The position numbers and the translations under genes were made by a program. The notes beneath the pieces are model-generated. The model was not told where the DNA came from. It worked only from the letters and a program-made list of their open reading frames with translations, and searched no databases. From assembly GCF_040678635.1 (NCBI RefSeq), contig NZ_JBFATZ010000002.1:611913-675912 (forward strand): a DNA stretch of 64,000 nt. Direction: 5' to 3'. This document shows positions 35,353 through 44,600 of this stretch, piece after piece. This DNA is from Thermopolyspora sp040678635. GTDB taxonomy: Bacteria > Actinomycetota > Actinomycetes > Streptosporangiales > Streptosporangiaceae. The number at the start of each line of letters is the position of its first letter. The first letter of the stretch is position 1.

Positions 35353-36846
35353 GTGACCACCGCCCGAATCACCCTGGACCCGGCGTTCACCATCGCGCCG
35401 GTGAACCGCAGGCTGTTCGGTTCGTTCGTCGAGCACATGGGCCGTTGCGTCTACACGGGCATCTTCGAGCCGGGCCACCCCGCCGCCGACGAGCACGGCT
35501 TCCGCACCGACGTGCTGGAGCTGACCAGGGAGCTCGGCGTCGAGGTGGTGCGCTATCCGGGAGGCAACTTCGTCTCCGGATACCGCTGGGAGGACGGCGT
35601 CGGGCCCGTCGCCGACCGGCCCACCCGGCTCGATCTCGCCTGGCGGCAGATCGAGACGAACCGGTTCGGGCTGCATGAGTTCATCACCTGGACCCGCGTC
35701 GCCGGAGTGGAGCCGATGATGGCCGTCAACCTCGGCACCCGGGGCATCCAGGAGGCGTGCGACCTGCTGGAGTACGCCAACCATCCCGGCGGCACGTACT
35801 GGTCGGATCTGCGCATCAAGCACGGGGCGGCCGAGCCGTACGGGATCCGGCTGTGGTGCCTGGGCAACGAGCTGGACGGGCCGTGGCAGGTCGGGCACAA
35901 GACCGCCGACGAGTACGGCAGGCTCGCCAACGAGACCGCCAAGGCGATGCGGCTGGTGGACCCGGACGTGGAACTCGTGCTGTGCGGGAGCTCCAACAGC
36001 GGGATGCCGACGTTCGGCGCCTGGGAGGCGACCGTGCTCGAGCACGCCTACGACGCGGTCGACTACATCTCGCTGCACGCCTACTACGAGGAGAAGGGGG
36101 ACCTGGCCGGGTTCCTGGCCAGCGCCGTCGACATGGACCGCTTCATCGAGGCGGTGGTGTCCACGGCCGACCACGTGGCCGCGAAGCTCCGGCGGCGCAG
36201 GAAGATCAATCTGTCGTTCGACGAGTGGAACGTGTGGAACCAGGCGGACTTCACCGACCGGGCCGGCTCGCCGTACGAGGAGGCGCCGCGGCTCATCGAG
36301 GACACCTTCACCGCGGCCGAGGCGGTCGTGGTCGGCGACTTCCTGATCACCCTGCTCCGGCACGCCGACCGGGTGACCGTGGCCTGTCAGGCGCAGCTCG
36401 CCAACATCATCGCGCCGATCCGCACCGAGCCCGGCGGCCCGGCGTGGCGGCAGACCATCTTCCACCCGTTCGCGCTCACCTCCCGGCACGCCCGCGGCAC
36501 CGTGCTCCGGGTCGAGCCGACGTCCCCGCCGCTCGACACCGACCGGTACGGCGAGGTGCCGCGGCTCTCCGCGGTCGCCACCCGCGACGACGACGGCGTC
36601 ACGCTCCTCGCCGTCAACCGCGACCCCGGCGAGCCGCTCGACCTCGCCGCCGACCTGCGCGCCCTGGGCCGCCCCGCGCTCGACTTCGCCCTCGCCATCG
36701 CCGAGGACGACCCGCACCGCGTCAACGAGCGCGACGCCCCCGCGCGCGTCGTCCCCCGCCCGCTCGCCGACCTGCGGGTGGACGGCGGAACCCTGCACGC
36801 CCGGCTCCCGGCCGCCTCCTGGAGCCTGATCCGGCTCACCTGCTGA
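35353..36846 (+). CDS. Alpha-N-arabinofuranosidase, GH51
   Basis: 497 residues, no signal peptide, so intracellular. TIM barrel with NRRLFGSFVEHMGRCVYTGI, VVRYPGGNFVSGYRWEDG, acid/base Glu in WCLGNELDGPW (near 172), nucleophile Glu in LSFDEWNVWNQ (near 290), and the C-terminal beta domain ending in PAASWSLIRL. It cleaves imported arabino-oligosaccharides to L-arabinose, matching the upstream importer and secreted GH43. GTG start. Confidence 0.95.
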   Translation: MTTARITLDPAFTIAPVNRRLFGSFVEHMGRCVYTGIFEPGHPAADEHGFRTDVLELTRELGVEVVRYPGGNFVSGYRWEDGVGPVADRPTRLDLAWRQIETNRFGLHEFITWTRVAGVEPMMAVNLGTRGIQEACDLLEYANHPGGTYWSDLRIKHGAAEPYGIRLWCLGNELDGPWQVGHKTADEYGRLANETAKAMRLVDPDVELVLCGSSNSGMPTFGAWEATVLEHAYDAVDYISLHAYYEEKGDLAGFLASAVDMDRFIEAVVSTADHVAAKLRRRRKINLSFDEWNVWNQADFTDRAGSPYEEAPRLIEDTFTAAEAVVVGDFLITLLRHADRVTVACQAQLANIIAPIRTEPGGPAWRQTIFHPFALTSRHARGTVLRVEPTSPPLDTDRYGEVPRLSAVATRDDDGVTLLAVNRDPGEPLDLAADLRALGRPALDFALAIAEDDPHRVNERDAPARVVPRPLADLRVDGGTLHARLPAASWSLIRLTC

Positions 36847-36893
36847 ACGGCGCCCGGCCGTTACTCGCGCGACGACGCGGGTAGGCGGGCGGC

Positions 36894-37757
36894 ATGTCGC
36901 AACAGCGGGAATCCACGCCTCCGGAGCAGAGCCAGCCGTACCCCGGGCGGACGGGGGAGATGACCCCCGAGCCCACCGACGAGATGCGCCACTACACCGG
37001 CAGCGGCCTGCTGGCGGGCAAACGCGCGCTGATCACGGGCGGCGACTCCGGCATCGGCCGCGCGGTGGCCGCGGCCTTCGCCAAGGAGGGCGCCGACGTC
37101 GCCATCGCCTACCTCGACGAGCACGAGGACGCCGAGCACACCAAGGGCCTGGTCGAGGCCGAGGGACGCCGGTGCGTCACGATCGCGGGCGACCTCGCCG
37201 ACGCCGACCACTGCGTCGAGGCCGTCGAGACCGCCGTCAAGGAGCTCGGCGGCCTCGACGTCCTCGTCAACAACGTGGCCTACCAGCAGCCGGTGCAGTC
37301 CCTGGAGGAGCTCTCCGACGAGCAGTGGCAGCACACCTTCGACGTCAACATCCACAGCTACTTCCGGGTGACCAAGGCCGCGCTCCGCCACCTTCCGGAC
37401 GGGGCCGCCATCGTCAACACCTCCTCGATCAACGGTTTGCGCGGCAACAAGTCGCTGATCGACTACGCCGCCACCAAGGGCGCGATCAACGCCTTGACGT
37501 ACTCGCTGGCGCAGACCCTGATGGACCGCCGGATCCGCGTCAACGCCGTCGCCCCCGGCCCGGTGTGGACGCCGCTGATCCCCGCCACGTTCGACGAGGA
37601 CAAGGTCGGCAAGTTCGGCGAGCAGACCCCCATGGGCCGCCCCGCCCAGCCGGACGAGATCGCCCCCTCGTACGTGTTCTTCGCCGCCGAACGCCTCTCC
37701 TCGTACTACACCGGCGAGATCCTCGCCCCCATCGGCGGCGAGACGCTGCCCGGCTGA
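36894..37757 (+). CDS. SDR family oxidoreductase (YghA/general-stress type)
   Basis: 287 residues. Cofactor motif ALITGGDSGIGRAVA, NNVAYQQPV, catalytic Ser in NTSSINGL and Tyr/Lys in DYAATKGA. The N-terminal 40-residue tail (QSQPYPGRTGEMTPEPTDEM) is typical of the YghA/GsiB-associated stress subfamily of SDRs. Substrate unknown. Confidence 0.9.
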   Translation: MSQQRESTPPEQSQPYPGRTGEMTPEPTDEMRHYTGSGLLAGKRALITGGDSGIGRAVAAAFAKEGADVAIAYLDEHEDAEHTKGLVEAEGRRCVTIAGDLADADHCVEAVETAVKELGGLDVLVNNVAYQQPVQSLEELSDEQWQHTFDVNIHSYFRVTKAALRHLPDGAAIVNTSSINGLRGNKSLIDYAATKGAINALTYSLAQTLMDRRIRVNAVAPGPVWTPLIPATFDEDKVGKFGEQTPMGRPAQPDEIAPSYVFFAAERLSSYYTGEILAPIGGETLPG

Positions 37758-37785
37758 TCTCCTGGTGCCTCCTGGTCGGGCAGCG

Positions 37786-38778
37786 TCACGTGGGGATCAG
37801 CAGCCAGGCGTCGGAGGTGGTGCCCGGCACGTAGGGGGAGTCGCGCCTCTTGGCGATGACGCCGGGAAGGCCGCGATCGCGGGCCACCCGCCGTACCGCC
37901 GCCCCCTCGCCGGGGAAGCTCGGGGCGTTCTGCCAGTGCGCGCCGGACAGGCCGAGCCGGTCGAGAACGGCCCGGCGGCGGTGGTGGGGCTCGGCGAGGA
38001 GAGGGCGGCCGTCCAGGTGGAGGACGTCGAAGATCACGTAGGTGGGCGTGCCCTCCAGGTCCGTCATCTCCCCGTCGAGCAGGGCCGGGCGGGCGCCGAG
38101 TTGGGCCCCGAGCGCGCGGGCACGCGGGTGGTCGCCCGTCACGTCCGCGCCGGTGGCGTCGGTGAACCGCACCCGTCCGCCCTCCACGTACGCCAGCGTG
38201 CGCTCGCCGCCCCACGCGAACTCGAACGTGTACCCGTCCGCGGCGGACGGCAGGCGGGAGCGCCGGGAGGCGAGCATGGGCAGCAGGACGCGGGGGAGCG
38301 GCTCCTCGGCGGGATCGAGCGGCGGGTCCATGCGGTGGACCATCCAGTTCTTGCCGTCGGTCTGGAACAGCACATACCGCCCGGACACCTGCGAACCGTG
38401 CAGCACGACCTTCACCTCGCGCTCGGTCCACTTCTCCGTCTCGTACGTGCCGCGATCCCAGATCAGCACCCGCCCGCCGCCGTACTCGCCTTTGGGGATC
38501 TCCCCTTCGAACGCGGCGTACTCCAGCGGATGATCCTCGGTGTGCACCGCCAGATGGTTGGTACTCGGGTCGCGCGGCAGCCCTTTGGGCACCGCCCACG
38601 ACACCAGCACCCCGTCGCGCTCCAGCCGCAGATCCCAGTGCAGCCGCCGCGCGTGATGCTCCTGGATGACGAAGGTGTCGTCGTTCCCTTGGGGAAGGGG
38701 CGCGTTCTCGGGGATGGGTTCCGGCGTACGCTTCCGGTCGCGTTTGCCACGGTAGGGGTCTAGCTTGTCACCGGCCAT
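37786..38778 (-). CDS. LigD-like 3'-phosphoesterase with degenerate ligase-like domain
   Basis: 330 residues. N-terminal phosphoesterase (PE) domain: FVIQEHHARRLHWDLRLERD, VLVSWAVPKGLP, HPLEYAAFEGEIPKGEYGGG and WDRGTYE, all hallmarks of the LigD PE module that trims 3' ends in bacterial NHEJ. From about 170 a short ligase-like segment follows (LPMLASR, LLDGEMTDLEGTPTYVIFDV, VIAKRRDSPYVPG). The position where ATP ligases have the nucleotide-accepting Lys (E-x-K-W-D-G) reads FEFAWGGERTLAYV, so the catalytic Lys is absent, and the C-terminal OB domain is missing. Probably active only as a phosphoesterase. Confidence 0.85.
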   Translation of the reverse strand: MAGDKLDPYRGKRDRKRTPEPIPENAPLPQGNDDTFVIQEHHARRLHWDLRLERDGVLVSWAVPKGLPRDPSTNHLAVHTEDHPLEYAAFEGEIPKGEYGGGRVLIWDRGTYETEKWTEREVKVVLHGSQVSGRYVLFQTDGKNWMVHRMDPPLDPAEEPLPRVLLPMLASRRSRLPSAADGYTFEFAWGGERTLAYVEGGRVRFTDATGADVTGDHPRARALGAQLGARPALLDGEMTDLEGTPTYVIFDVLHLDGRPLLAEPHHRRRAVLDRLGLSGAHWQNAPSFPGEGAAVRRVARDRGLPGVIAKRRDSPYVPGTTSDAWLLIPT

Positions 38779-38996
38779 AACGCTCGACTACCCAAAGGAC
38801 GGGTCGGCGAGCGGGATCACCGACGACCCGGACGAGCAGGCAACGGAGATCAAACCTGCACGCCCGGCCCCGCTGTGGCAAAGGCGCCGACGGCACCTCG
38901 GCCGAGCGGGCGTACGACGACCCGAGGCGGCCGGTCATGGCACTGCTCCTATGACGACCCGCGCGACCCGGCGGCGTGGCCGTGCTCGTGCGCAGC

Positions 38997-41774
38997 CTAC
39001 TTCTCCTCGGCCTCCCCATCGGCCTCTACGTCGGCGATAGTGATCGCGCCGGAGGTGCCGTCGACGGTGATGATCTGCCCGGTGGCGATGCGCTGGGTGG
39101 CCTCGGGCACGCCGACCACGGCCGGGATGCCGTACTCGCGGGCGACGACGGCCCCGTGCGAGTTCGAGCCGCCCATCTCCATGATCAGCCCGCCGGCGGT
39201 GAGGAACAGCGGCGTCCAGCCGGGGTCGGTGGACGGGGCCACGAGGATCTCGCCCGGCTCCAGGTGGGCGCCGACCGGGTCGAGGACCACGCGGGCCGGT
39301 CCGGTGACCGTGCCCGCCGAGGCCGGGGTGCCGGTGATGGCCCCGCCGGCGGGGGCGGTGGCGACCGCCTCGGGCTCGGTGCCGTCCGACAACAGCAGGC
39401 GGGGGACGTGCCTGCGGTACAGCTCCCGCTCGTAGGAGGCGCGGCGTTCCGCCACGAGCGCCCGCCGGTCGGCGCCGTCGCGCACGGCGGCGCGGGCCTC
39501 GGCGAAGGTGAGGAAGAAGACGTCGTCGGCCCGCTCGATGCGGCCGTGCGCGGCGAGTTCCGCGCCGACCGCCTGGAGCTGCTGCCGGGCCGCGGCGAAG
39601 GCGAGGATGATGATGTTCTTGGGCATCTCCCGCAGCCCGACGAGCAGCCGCGCCCGCCGCAGCGCCCAGCGCACCACCCGGCCCCGCGCGCCGCCCACCC
39701 GGCGGGCCAGCTCCTCGATCATGGCCTCGGCCTCTTTGGCGCCCCGCAGGAACACCGCGTCGGGGGCGAGCGCGGGGTCGTCCAGGCGCAGGTAGTTGGC
39801 GATGACGCCGAGCACCTGCGTGGGGTCGTCGGACCAGCGCGGCATGCCCAGGTCGATCTCGGCCACCGCCCGGTGACCGTACGCGGAGAGGAACCCGTCG
39901 AGCTCCCGTTCCAGCACGGCGGGCAGCGAGCCGCGGCGCCGGGCCAGCTCCTCCGGCGGCGTCTCGGCGACCAGCCGGGCGGACTCCTCGTCGGCGCGCA
40001 CGCAGGTCGCGGCCTCCCACAGGGCCAGGTCCATCTCGGTGGTCACGTTGTGCGGCAGGCCGCGCAGCACGCTGGTGATCTCGCCCGGCCGTACGTGCCC
40101 GCGCAGCAGCCGCGTGGCCAGGGCCAGCGCCAGGCCGCCGGCGGCCGCGCCGGGGAAGAGCACCGGCACCATCGCGCCCATGACGTGGGTCAGCAGGTCC
40201 TCGACGTGGTCGAGACGCTCGGCGGCGGTCGCGCCCCCAGGGAGCGCGGAACGCCGGGACAGCCAGGCCCGCATGCGGTCGGCCTGCCGGTACGCCGAGG
40301 CGGGCTCGATCAGGGAGTGGATCAGCCGCGGCGGGATGTGGTTGCGTACGGCGACGCGCAGCATCCCGCGGACCACCGGCCCGCGCCGGGGGAGCGTCAC
40401 GCTCAGGCGCGGATCGTCGAACAGCCTGCGCAGCACGACCGCCGACCGCTTCTCCATGAGGTCGAGCACCACCGGCGCGATGATCCGGCCCATCCGGCTG
40501 CGGACCACGAGCGTCAGGTCGAAGAAGAGCCGCTGCCCCGCCTCGGCGATGATCGGCGGACCCGCCGTGCGGTCCGCGAGCCGCAGCCCGACGAACTCCG
40601 CCATCGAGGTGGCGATCAGGCGGGTCGCCGCCACACCCATCGGGGTGATCGGCCGGTGCAGCCCCTGGGCGAGGCTGAAGCAGAAGTAGACCCGCAGCCC
40701 GCCGGGGTCGCGGCGGGCCAGCTCGCTCTCCGGCTGCGGGTAGAGCGTGGTGATCGGCCGGGCCTGGGTGAGCCACAGCCGGCCGTCGGCGTCGATGGCC
40801 CACTCGGTGTCCTGCGGCGCGCCGTAGTGCTCCTCGACCCGCGCGCCCAGCTCGGCGAGCCGCAGCACCTGGTCGTCGGTGAGGCACACCTCCCCGTCGG
40901 GTGCCGTGTGCCCTTCGGTGTGCCCTTCGATGTGCCCTTCGATGTGCCCTTCGACGTGCCCTGCGATGCGCGGTGCACTGTGCCGTGCGATGTGTTCGGT
41001 GCCGCCGCCCGCCACCGCCCGTACGGCCACGCCTCCGCCGCCCGGCCGCCGCTCCGTGATCCGCCCGTCCGGCGCGACCACGAACCGGTCGGGGTCCACC
41101 GACCCGGACACGACGGACTCGCCCAGCCCCGGCGCGGCGTCGATCACCGTCTGGCGGCGCGTCCCCGTCACCGGATCGGCGGTGAACATCACCCCGGCCA
41201 CCTCCGCGTCGACCATGCGCTGAATGACGACGGCGAGCCGTACCGCCCGGTGGTCGATGCGGTTGGCGGCCCGGTACGCGACGGCGCGGTCGGTCCACAG
41301 CGACGCCCAGCAGCGGCGTACCGCCTCCAGCACCGCGTCCGGCCCGACGACGTTGAGGACGGTGTCCTGCTGCCCGGCGAAGCTGGCGTGCGGCAGGTCC
41401 TCGGCGGTCGCCGACGAGCGCACCGCCACCGGCCCGTCGGCGAGGCGGCGCACGACGTCGGCGATGTCGTCGGGCACCGGCGCGGACGCCACCAGCTCAC
41501 GGGCCCGCGCCGCGAGCCCGGCCAGGGCCGCGACGTCGTCGGCGGGCGTACCGGCGAGACGGTCGAGCACCTCCTCCAGTCTCGCCCGCCCCGCCACCCG
41601 CCGGTAGGCCTCGGTGGTCAGGCAGGCGCCCGGTGGCACCGGCAATCCCGCCCTGGTCATCACGCCCAGGTTGAGGGCCTTGCCGCCGACCAGGGGGAGC
41701 ATGTCGGCGGTGATGTCGTCGAACGTCACGACCAGGGGTGTGCGTGACGGCGTTCTGGAATCGGCGGTGAGCAT
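38997..41774 (-). CDS. PEP-utilising phosphotransferase (PEP synthase / rifampicin phosphotransferase-like)
   Basis: 925 residues from ATG 41774 (GAGAGG upstream). N-terminal ATP-grasp domain: LVGGKALNLGVMTRAGLPVP, AVRSSATAEDLPHASFAGQQ, VAGVMFTADPVTGTRR. C-terminal swivelling domain with the phosphorylatable His in GGSNSHGAVVAREYGIPAVV. The middle about 400 residues match the organisation of rifampicin phosphotransferase and related enzymes that use ATP, phosphate transfer through His and an acceptor. Substrate undecided: no rifamycin-associated promoter element was noticed. Residues about 275-310 contain a His/Glu/Gly repeat EGHIEGHIEGHTEGHT between ATP-grasp subdomains. Confidence 0.8.
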   Translation of the reverse strand: MLTADSRTPSRTPLVVTFDDITADMLPLVGGKALNLGVMTRAGLPVPPGACLTTEAYRRVAGRARLEEVLDRLAGTPADDVAALAGLAARARELVASAPVPDDIADVVRRLADGPVAVRSSATAEDLPHASFAGQQDTVLNVVGPDAVLEAVRRCWASLWTDRAVAYRAANRIDHRAVRLAVVIQRMVDAEVAGVMFTADPVTGTRRQTVIDAAPGLGESVVSGSVDPDRFVVAPDGRITERRPGGGGVAVRAVAGGGTEHIARHSAPRIAGHVEGHIEGHIEGHTEGHTAPDGEVCLTDDQVLRLAELGARVEEHYGAPQDTEWAIDADGRLWLTQARPITTLYPQPESELARRDPGGLRVYFCFSLAQGLHRPITPMGVAATRLIATSMAEFVGLRLADRTAGPPIIAEAGQRLFFDLTLVVRSRMGRIIAPVVLDLMEKRSAVVLRRLFDDPRLSVTLPRRGPVVRGMLRVAVRNHIPPRLIHSLIEPASAYRQADRMRAWLSRRSALPGGATAAERLDHVEDLLTHVMGAMVPVLFPGAAAGGLALALATRLLRGHVRPGEITSVLRGLPHNVTTEMDLALWEAATCVRADEESARLVAETPPEELARRRGSLPAVLERELDGFLSAYGHRAVAEIDLGMPRWSDDPTQVLGVIANYLRLDDPALAPDAVFLRGAKEAEAMIEELARRVGGARGRVVRWALRRARLLVGLREMPKNIIILAFAAARQQLQAVGAELAAHGRIERADDVFFLTFAEARAAVRDGADRRALVAERRASYERELYRRHVPRLLLSDGTEPEAVATAPAGGAITGTPASAGTVTGPARVVLDPVGAHLEPGEILVAPSTDPGWTPLFLTAGGLIMEMGGSNSHGAVVAREYGIPAVVGVPEATQRIATGQIITVDGTSGAITIADVEADGEAEEK
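40907..40966 (-). repeat. Five 12-bp tandem repeats encoding H-I/V/T-E-G
   Basis: TGTGCCCTTCGA-type units on the plus strand at 12-bp spacing; on the minus strand they encode the EGHI/EGHT repeats of the PEP-utilising enzyme. Copies 2-4 are nearly identical. Confidence 0.85.
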
Positions 41775-41810
41775 GGCCGCGCCTCTCGGAGGGTTCACCT
41801 TGTGATTCAT

Positions 41811-42267
41811 GCCATCAAAACGCAGTCTTACACGAATATCAACAGTTGATGAATTAATGTGCCATACGTCTCACGGGCGGCGCCGTCATGCGGCGCGTGA
41901 CCTGCCATGAAAGCGCTTCCCGGCGCGGCTCACGCCCACGGCGCAGGTGCGCGCGGAGCCGGAGGGGTAGCCGCCGGGCCTGCCGCGCCGTAAGCCAGGA
42001 CGGGCCCGTGGCCCGGATCACCCCGTCCGGCGGCTCGCAGGCACGTTCGACGGGCAGCGCTTTCGAAAACGTCCAGGTCGGCGGCCTCATGACCGCGCCG
42101 TGAGGCGCGTTCGGCGGACCGCGTTCCCGCCGACGGGTGTGCCGGTCCTTCCCGCGGGCAGGGCAGGGCGATCACCTGGTGGCGGACCTGCGGGGATCCT
42201 CAGCCCGAGCGGGCGATGTCCCAGCGGACGCCGTCCGGCGGCGGAATTCGCAGGAGGGGCCGTGGAT
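41811..42267. promoter_or_regulatory. Intergenic region with palindromes, no gene
   Basis: Contains ATCAACAGTTGAT (41838-41850), a 13-bp palindrome in the promoter of the PEP-utilising gene, and two LacI-like words: TGAAAGCGCTTCCC (41908-41921) and GCGCTTTCGAAAACGT (42057-42072). No LacI gene is adjacent, so the latter may be vestigial or targets of a remote regulator. No convincing coding sequence. Confidence 0.35.
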
Positions 42268-42966
42268 TCAGGAAGCGGGGCCGGCCGTGCGCGCGGCCTC
42301 GACGAGGAGCCGTTCGGCGTCGTCGAGGTAGTCGGCGAGCATGCGCTCGGCTAGCTCGGCGTCGCCGGACTCCAGTACGCCGAGCAACTCGCCGTTCCTG
42401 CCGACGAAGGGCGCGTGCAGCGCCTTGGCGTCGTTGGCGCGCTGGAACACCAGGCGCAACTCGGCGAAGACCTGACGCATGATCTCGTCGAGGCGACGGC
42501 TGCCGCTCAACGTGACGAGCGCGCGGTGGAAGCGCATGTTGGCGGTGCCGACCGCGTGCCAGTCCCCGCGCTCGGCCGACTCCCGGCCGTCGGCGTGCGC
42601 CTGGCGCAGATCGTCCAGCACCGCCGGCGGGATGTGCCGGGCGTGGCGCACGGCCGCGCACTCGATCACCCGCCGCAGCTGGTAGATGTCGGCCACCTCG
42701 TCGGCGGTCAGGGTGCGTACGAAGACGCCGCGGTTCAGCTCGTGCACCAGCAGCCGCTCGTGCACCAGCAGCCGGAACGCCTCGCGCAACGTATTGCGCG
42801 ACACCCGCAGCGCGCCGCCGATCGCCTCCTCCGACAGCCGCTGACCTGGGGAGAAGAAACCCTCGGTGATCCTTTCACGCAGGATCTCGGCGACGCGCTC
42901 CGCCGTACTGCTGCGACCGAGCAGCGCGCGATCACGCTCCAGATCGGCCAGCGACGGTGTGCTCAC
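42268..42966 (-). CDS. GntR family transcriptional regulator (FCD/FadR type)
   Basis: 232 residues from GTG 42966, preceded by GGGAGGGG. Winged HTH: VAEILRERITEGFFSPGQRL, LRVSRNTLREAFRLLVHERL. C-terminal all-helical FCD domain with the metal-ligand pattern around MRFHRALVTLSGSRRL. Divergent from an MHS transporter, with a near-perfect 21-bp palindrome between them, so it very probably controls that transporter. The open frame extends far upstream across the transporter gene, but that part is antisense shadow. Confidence 0.92.
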   Translation of the reverse strand: MSTPSLADLERDRALLGRSSTAERVAEILRERITEGFFSPGQRLSEEAIGGALRVSRNTLREAFRLLVHERLLVHELNRGVFVRTLTADEVADIYQLRRVIECAAVRHARHIPPAVLDDLRQAHADGRESAERGDWHAVGTANMRFHRALVTLSGSRRLDEIMRQVFAELRLVFQRANDAKALHAPFVGRNGELLGVLESGDAELAERMLADYLDDAERLLVEAARTAGPAS

Positions 42967-43014
42967 GTATCCCCTCCCGACCGTATGACGAAAAGTTATC
43001 ACACAATAGCCTTG

Positions 43015-43035
43015 AAGGATCGTTGAACAATCCTT
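43015..43035. promoter_or_regulatory. Operator candidate for the GntR regulator
   Basis: AAGGATCGTTGAACAATCCTT reads as its own reverse complement except for one base pair, centred on G. It lies 49 nt upstream of the regulator start and 76 nt before the transporter ATG. Confidence 0.65.
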
Positions 43036-43110
43036 ATGTTGACTCGTAATACCACCGCGAGAGGACCCTACGACGGCGAAAAGGATCACGAACCCACGAA
43101 AGGAACGCCG

Positions 43111-44478
43111 ATGAGTACATCCCCCAGCCCGGCACCGCCCACCGGTTCCCCCATACGCGTGATCGCCGCCAGCCTGATCGGCACATCCCTGGAGTGGTAC
43201 GACTTCTTCCTCTACGGATCCGCCGCCGCGCTGGTGTTCAACAAGCTGTTCTTCCCCGACTTCGAGCCGCTCGTCGGCACCCTGCTCGCCTTCGCCACCA
43301 CCGCCGTGGGATTCGTGGCCCGCCCCCTCGGCGGCGTCGTCTTCGGCCACTTCGGCGACCGCGTCGGCCGCAAGGGCGTGCTCGTGATCACCCTGCTGCT
43401 GATGGGCATCGCCACGTTCCTCGTCGGCGTGCTGCCCACCTACGAGGCGATCGGCGTCGCCGCGCCGATCCTGCTGGTCACGCTGCGCTTCCTGCAGGGG
43501 ATCGGCCTCGGCGGCGAGTGGGGCGGCGCGGTCCTGATGTCGATCGAGCACGGGGGCGCCGATCGACGTGGGCTGAACGCGAGCTGGCCGCAGGTGGGAG
43601 TGCCGGCCGGCAACCTGCTCGCCGCCGGGGTCCTCGGCGTGCTCTCCGCGACGATGGCCGAGGAGGCGTTCCTGTCCTGGGGCTGGCGCGTGCCGTTCCT
43701 GCTGTCGGGCGCGCTGGTCCTGGTCGGGCTCTGGATCCGGGTGACCATCGCCGAGTCGCCCCTGTTCGCCGAGGTCGAGCAGGCGAACCGGAAAGCACGC
43801 GTGCCGATCCTGGAAGTGATCATGACGCATCCGCGCTCGCTGCTGTCGGCGATGGCGGCCCGCATCGGCACCGACGTGGTCTTCTACACCTTCACCCTGT
43901 ACATCCTGACCTACATCACCGGCACCCTCGGCCTGGACCGCACCGTCGGCCTCAACGCGGTCCTCATCGGCTCGGCCCTGCAGCTCGTGCTGATCCCGCT
44001 GTTCGGCGCCCTGTCCGACCGGTACGGCCGACGCCCGGTCTACCTGGCCGGAGCCGTCGGCGCCGGGGTCTGGGTGTTCGTCTTCTTCCCGCTGCTCGAC
44101 ACCCGCTCCACCGCCCTGATCGTCCTCGCGACCGTCGTCGCCCTGCTGTTCCACGCCGCCATGTACGGCCCGCAGGCCGCGTTCATCGCCGAACTGTTCA
44201 GCACCCGCCTGCGCTACAGCGGCGCCTCGATGGGCTACCAGGTGGCCGGCATCCTGGGCGGCGCGCTCGCCCCGATCATCGCGCTCTCCCTGCTCGACGC
44301 CTTCGGCACCACCCTCGCCATCGGCCTGTACGTGGTCGCCGCCCTCCTGATCACCGTCGCCGGCCTCGCCATTGCACCGGAGACCCGCGACATCGACCTG
44401 CACGCCGAGCCCGTCACCGGCCCCTCGGCCGGATCCCCGACCGGACCCGAGACCTCGGCCCGCCACCCCACGGCCTGA
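43111..44478 (+). CDS. MHS-type MFS transporter (metabolite:H+ symporter)
   Basis: 455 residues, 12 predicted helices. MHS signature IAASLIGTSLEWYDFFLYG at the start, first-loop motif GHFGDRVGRKGVLV, FLQGIGLGGEWGGA and second-half GALSDRYGRRPVYLAG. Family members import small organic acids or shikimate-like/osmolyte compounds. ATG 43111 has AAAGGAAC upstream. Ligand probably connected to the effector of the adjacent GntR regulator. Confidence 0.92.
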   Translation: MSTSPSPAPPTGSPIRVIAASLIGTSLEWYDFFLYGSAAALVFNKLFFPDFEPLVGTLLAFATTAVGFVARPLGGVVFGHFGDRVGRKGVLVITLLLMGIATFLVGVLPTYEAIGVAAPILLVTLRFLQGIGLGGEWGGAVLMSIEHGGADRRGLNASWPQVGVPAGNLLAAGVLGVLSATMAEEAFLSWGWRVPFLLSGALVLVGLWIRVTIAESPLFAEVEQANRKARVPILEVIMTHPRSLLSAMAARIGTDVVFYTFTLYILTYITGTLGLDRTVGLNAVLIGSALQLVLIPLFGALSDRYGRRPVYLAGAVGAGVWVFVFFPLLDTRSTALIVLATVVALLFHAAMYGPQAAFIAELFSTRLRYSGASMGYQVAGILGGALAPIIALSLLDAFGTTLAIGLYVVAALLITVAGLAIAPETRDIDLHAEPVTGPSAGSPTGPETSARHPTA

Positions 44479-44600
44479 CCACGCTCACCGTCGAGCCACC
44501 CCCTGCCGCTGGCCGGTAGCTGAAGCCACGGGCCGGCCGGCGGCCCCCCGCATCCGTGCCTCCAGCTGAGGCCGGGCCGTCAGGCCGGAGGCCAGCGGGG

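Noticed and set aside
32839..36798. Very long open frame on the minus strand opposite GH43/GH51
   Set aside because: Antisense shadow of GC-rich genes with strong domain evidence on the plus strand; composition is Arg/Gly/Val-rich without any recognisable motif. The same applies to long antisense frames at 1725-3839, 20411-23245 and 38976-41747.
38997..41810. Naming the gene rph (rifampicin phosphotransferase) outright
   Set aside because: The central domain was not clearly matched and no rifamycin-associated promoter element was noticed; kept as a broad PEP-utilising enzyme.
41854..42090. Short ORF in the 41.8-42.3 kb gap
   Set aside because: Arg-rich product without motif or ribosome-binding site; looks like random open frame in GC-rich DNA.
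42967..44466. Long N-terminal extension of the GntR regulator
   Set aside because: It is antisense to the MHS transporter; a GTG with a strong ribosome-binding site at 42966 fits the family N-terminus.
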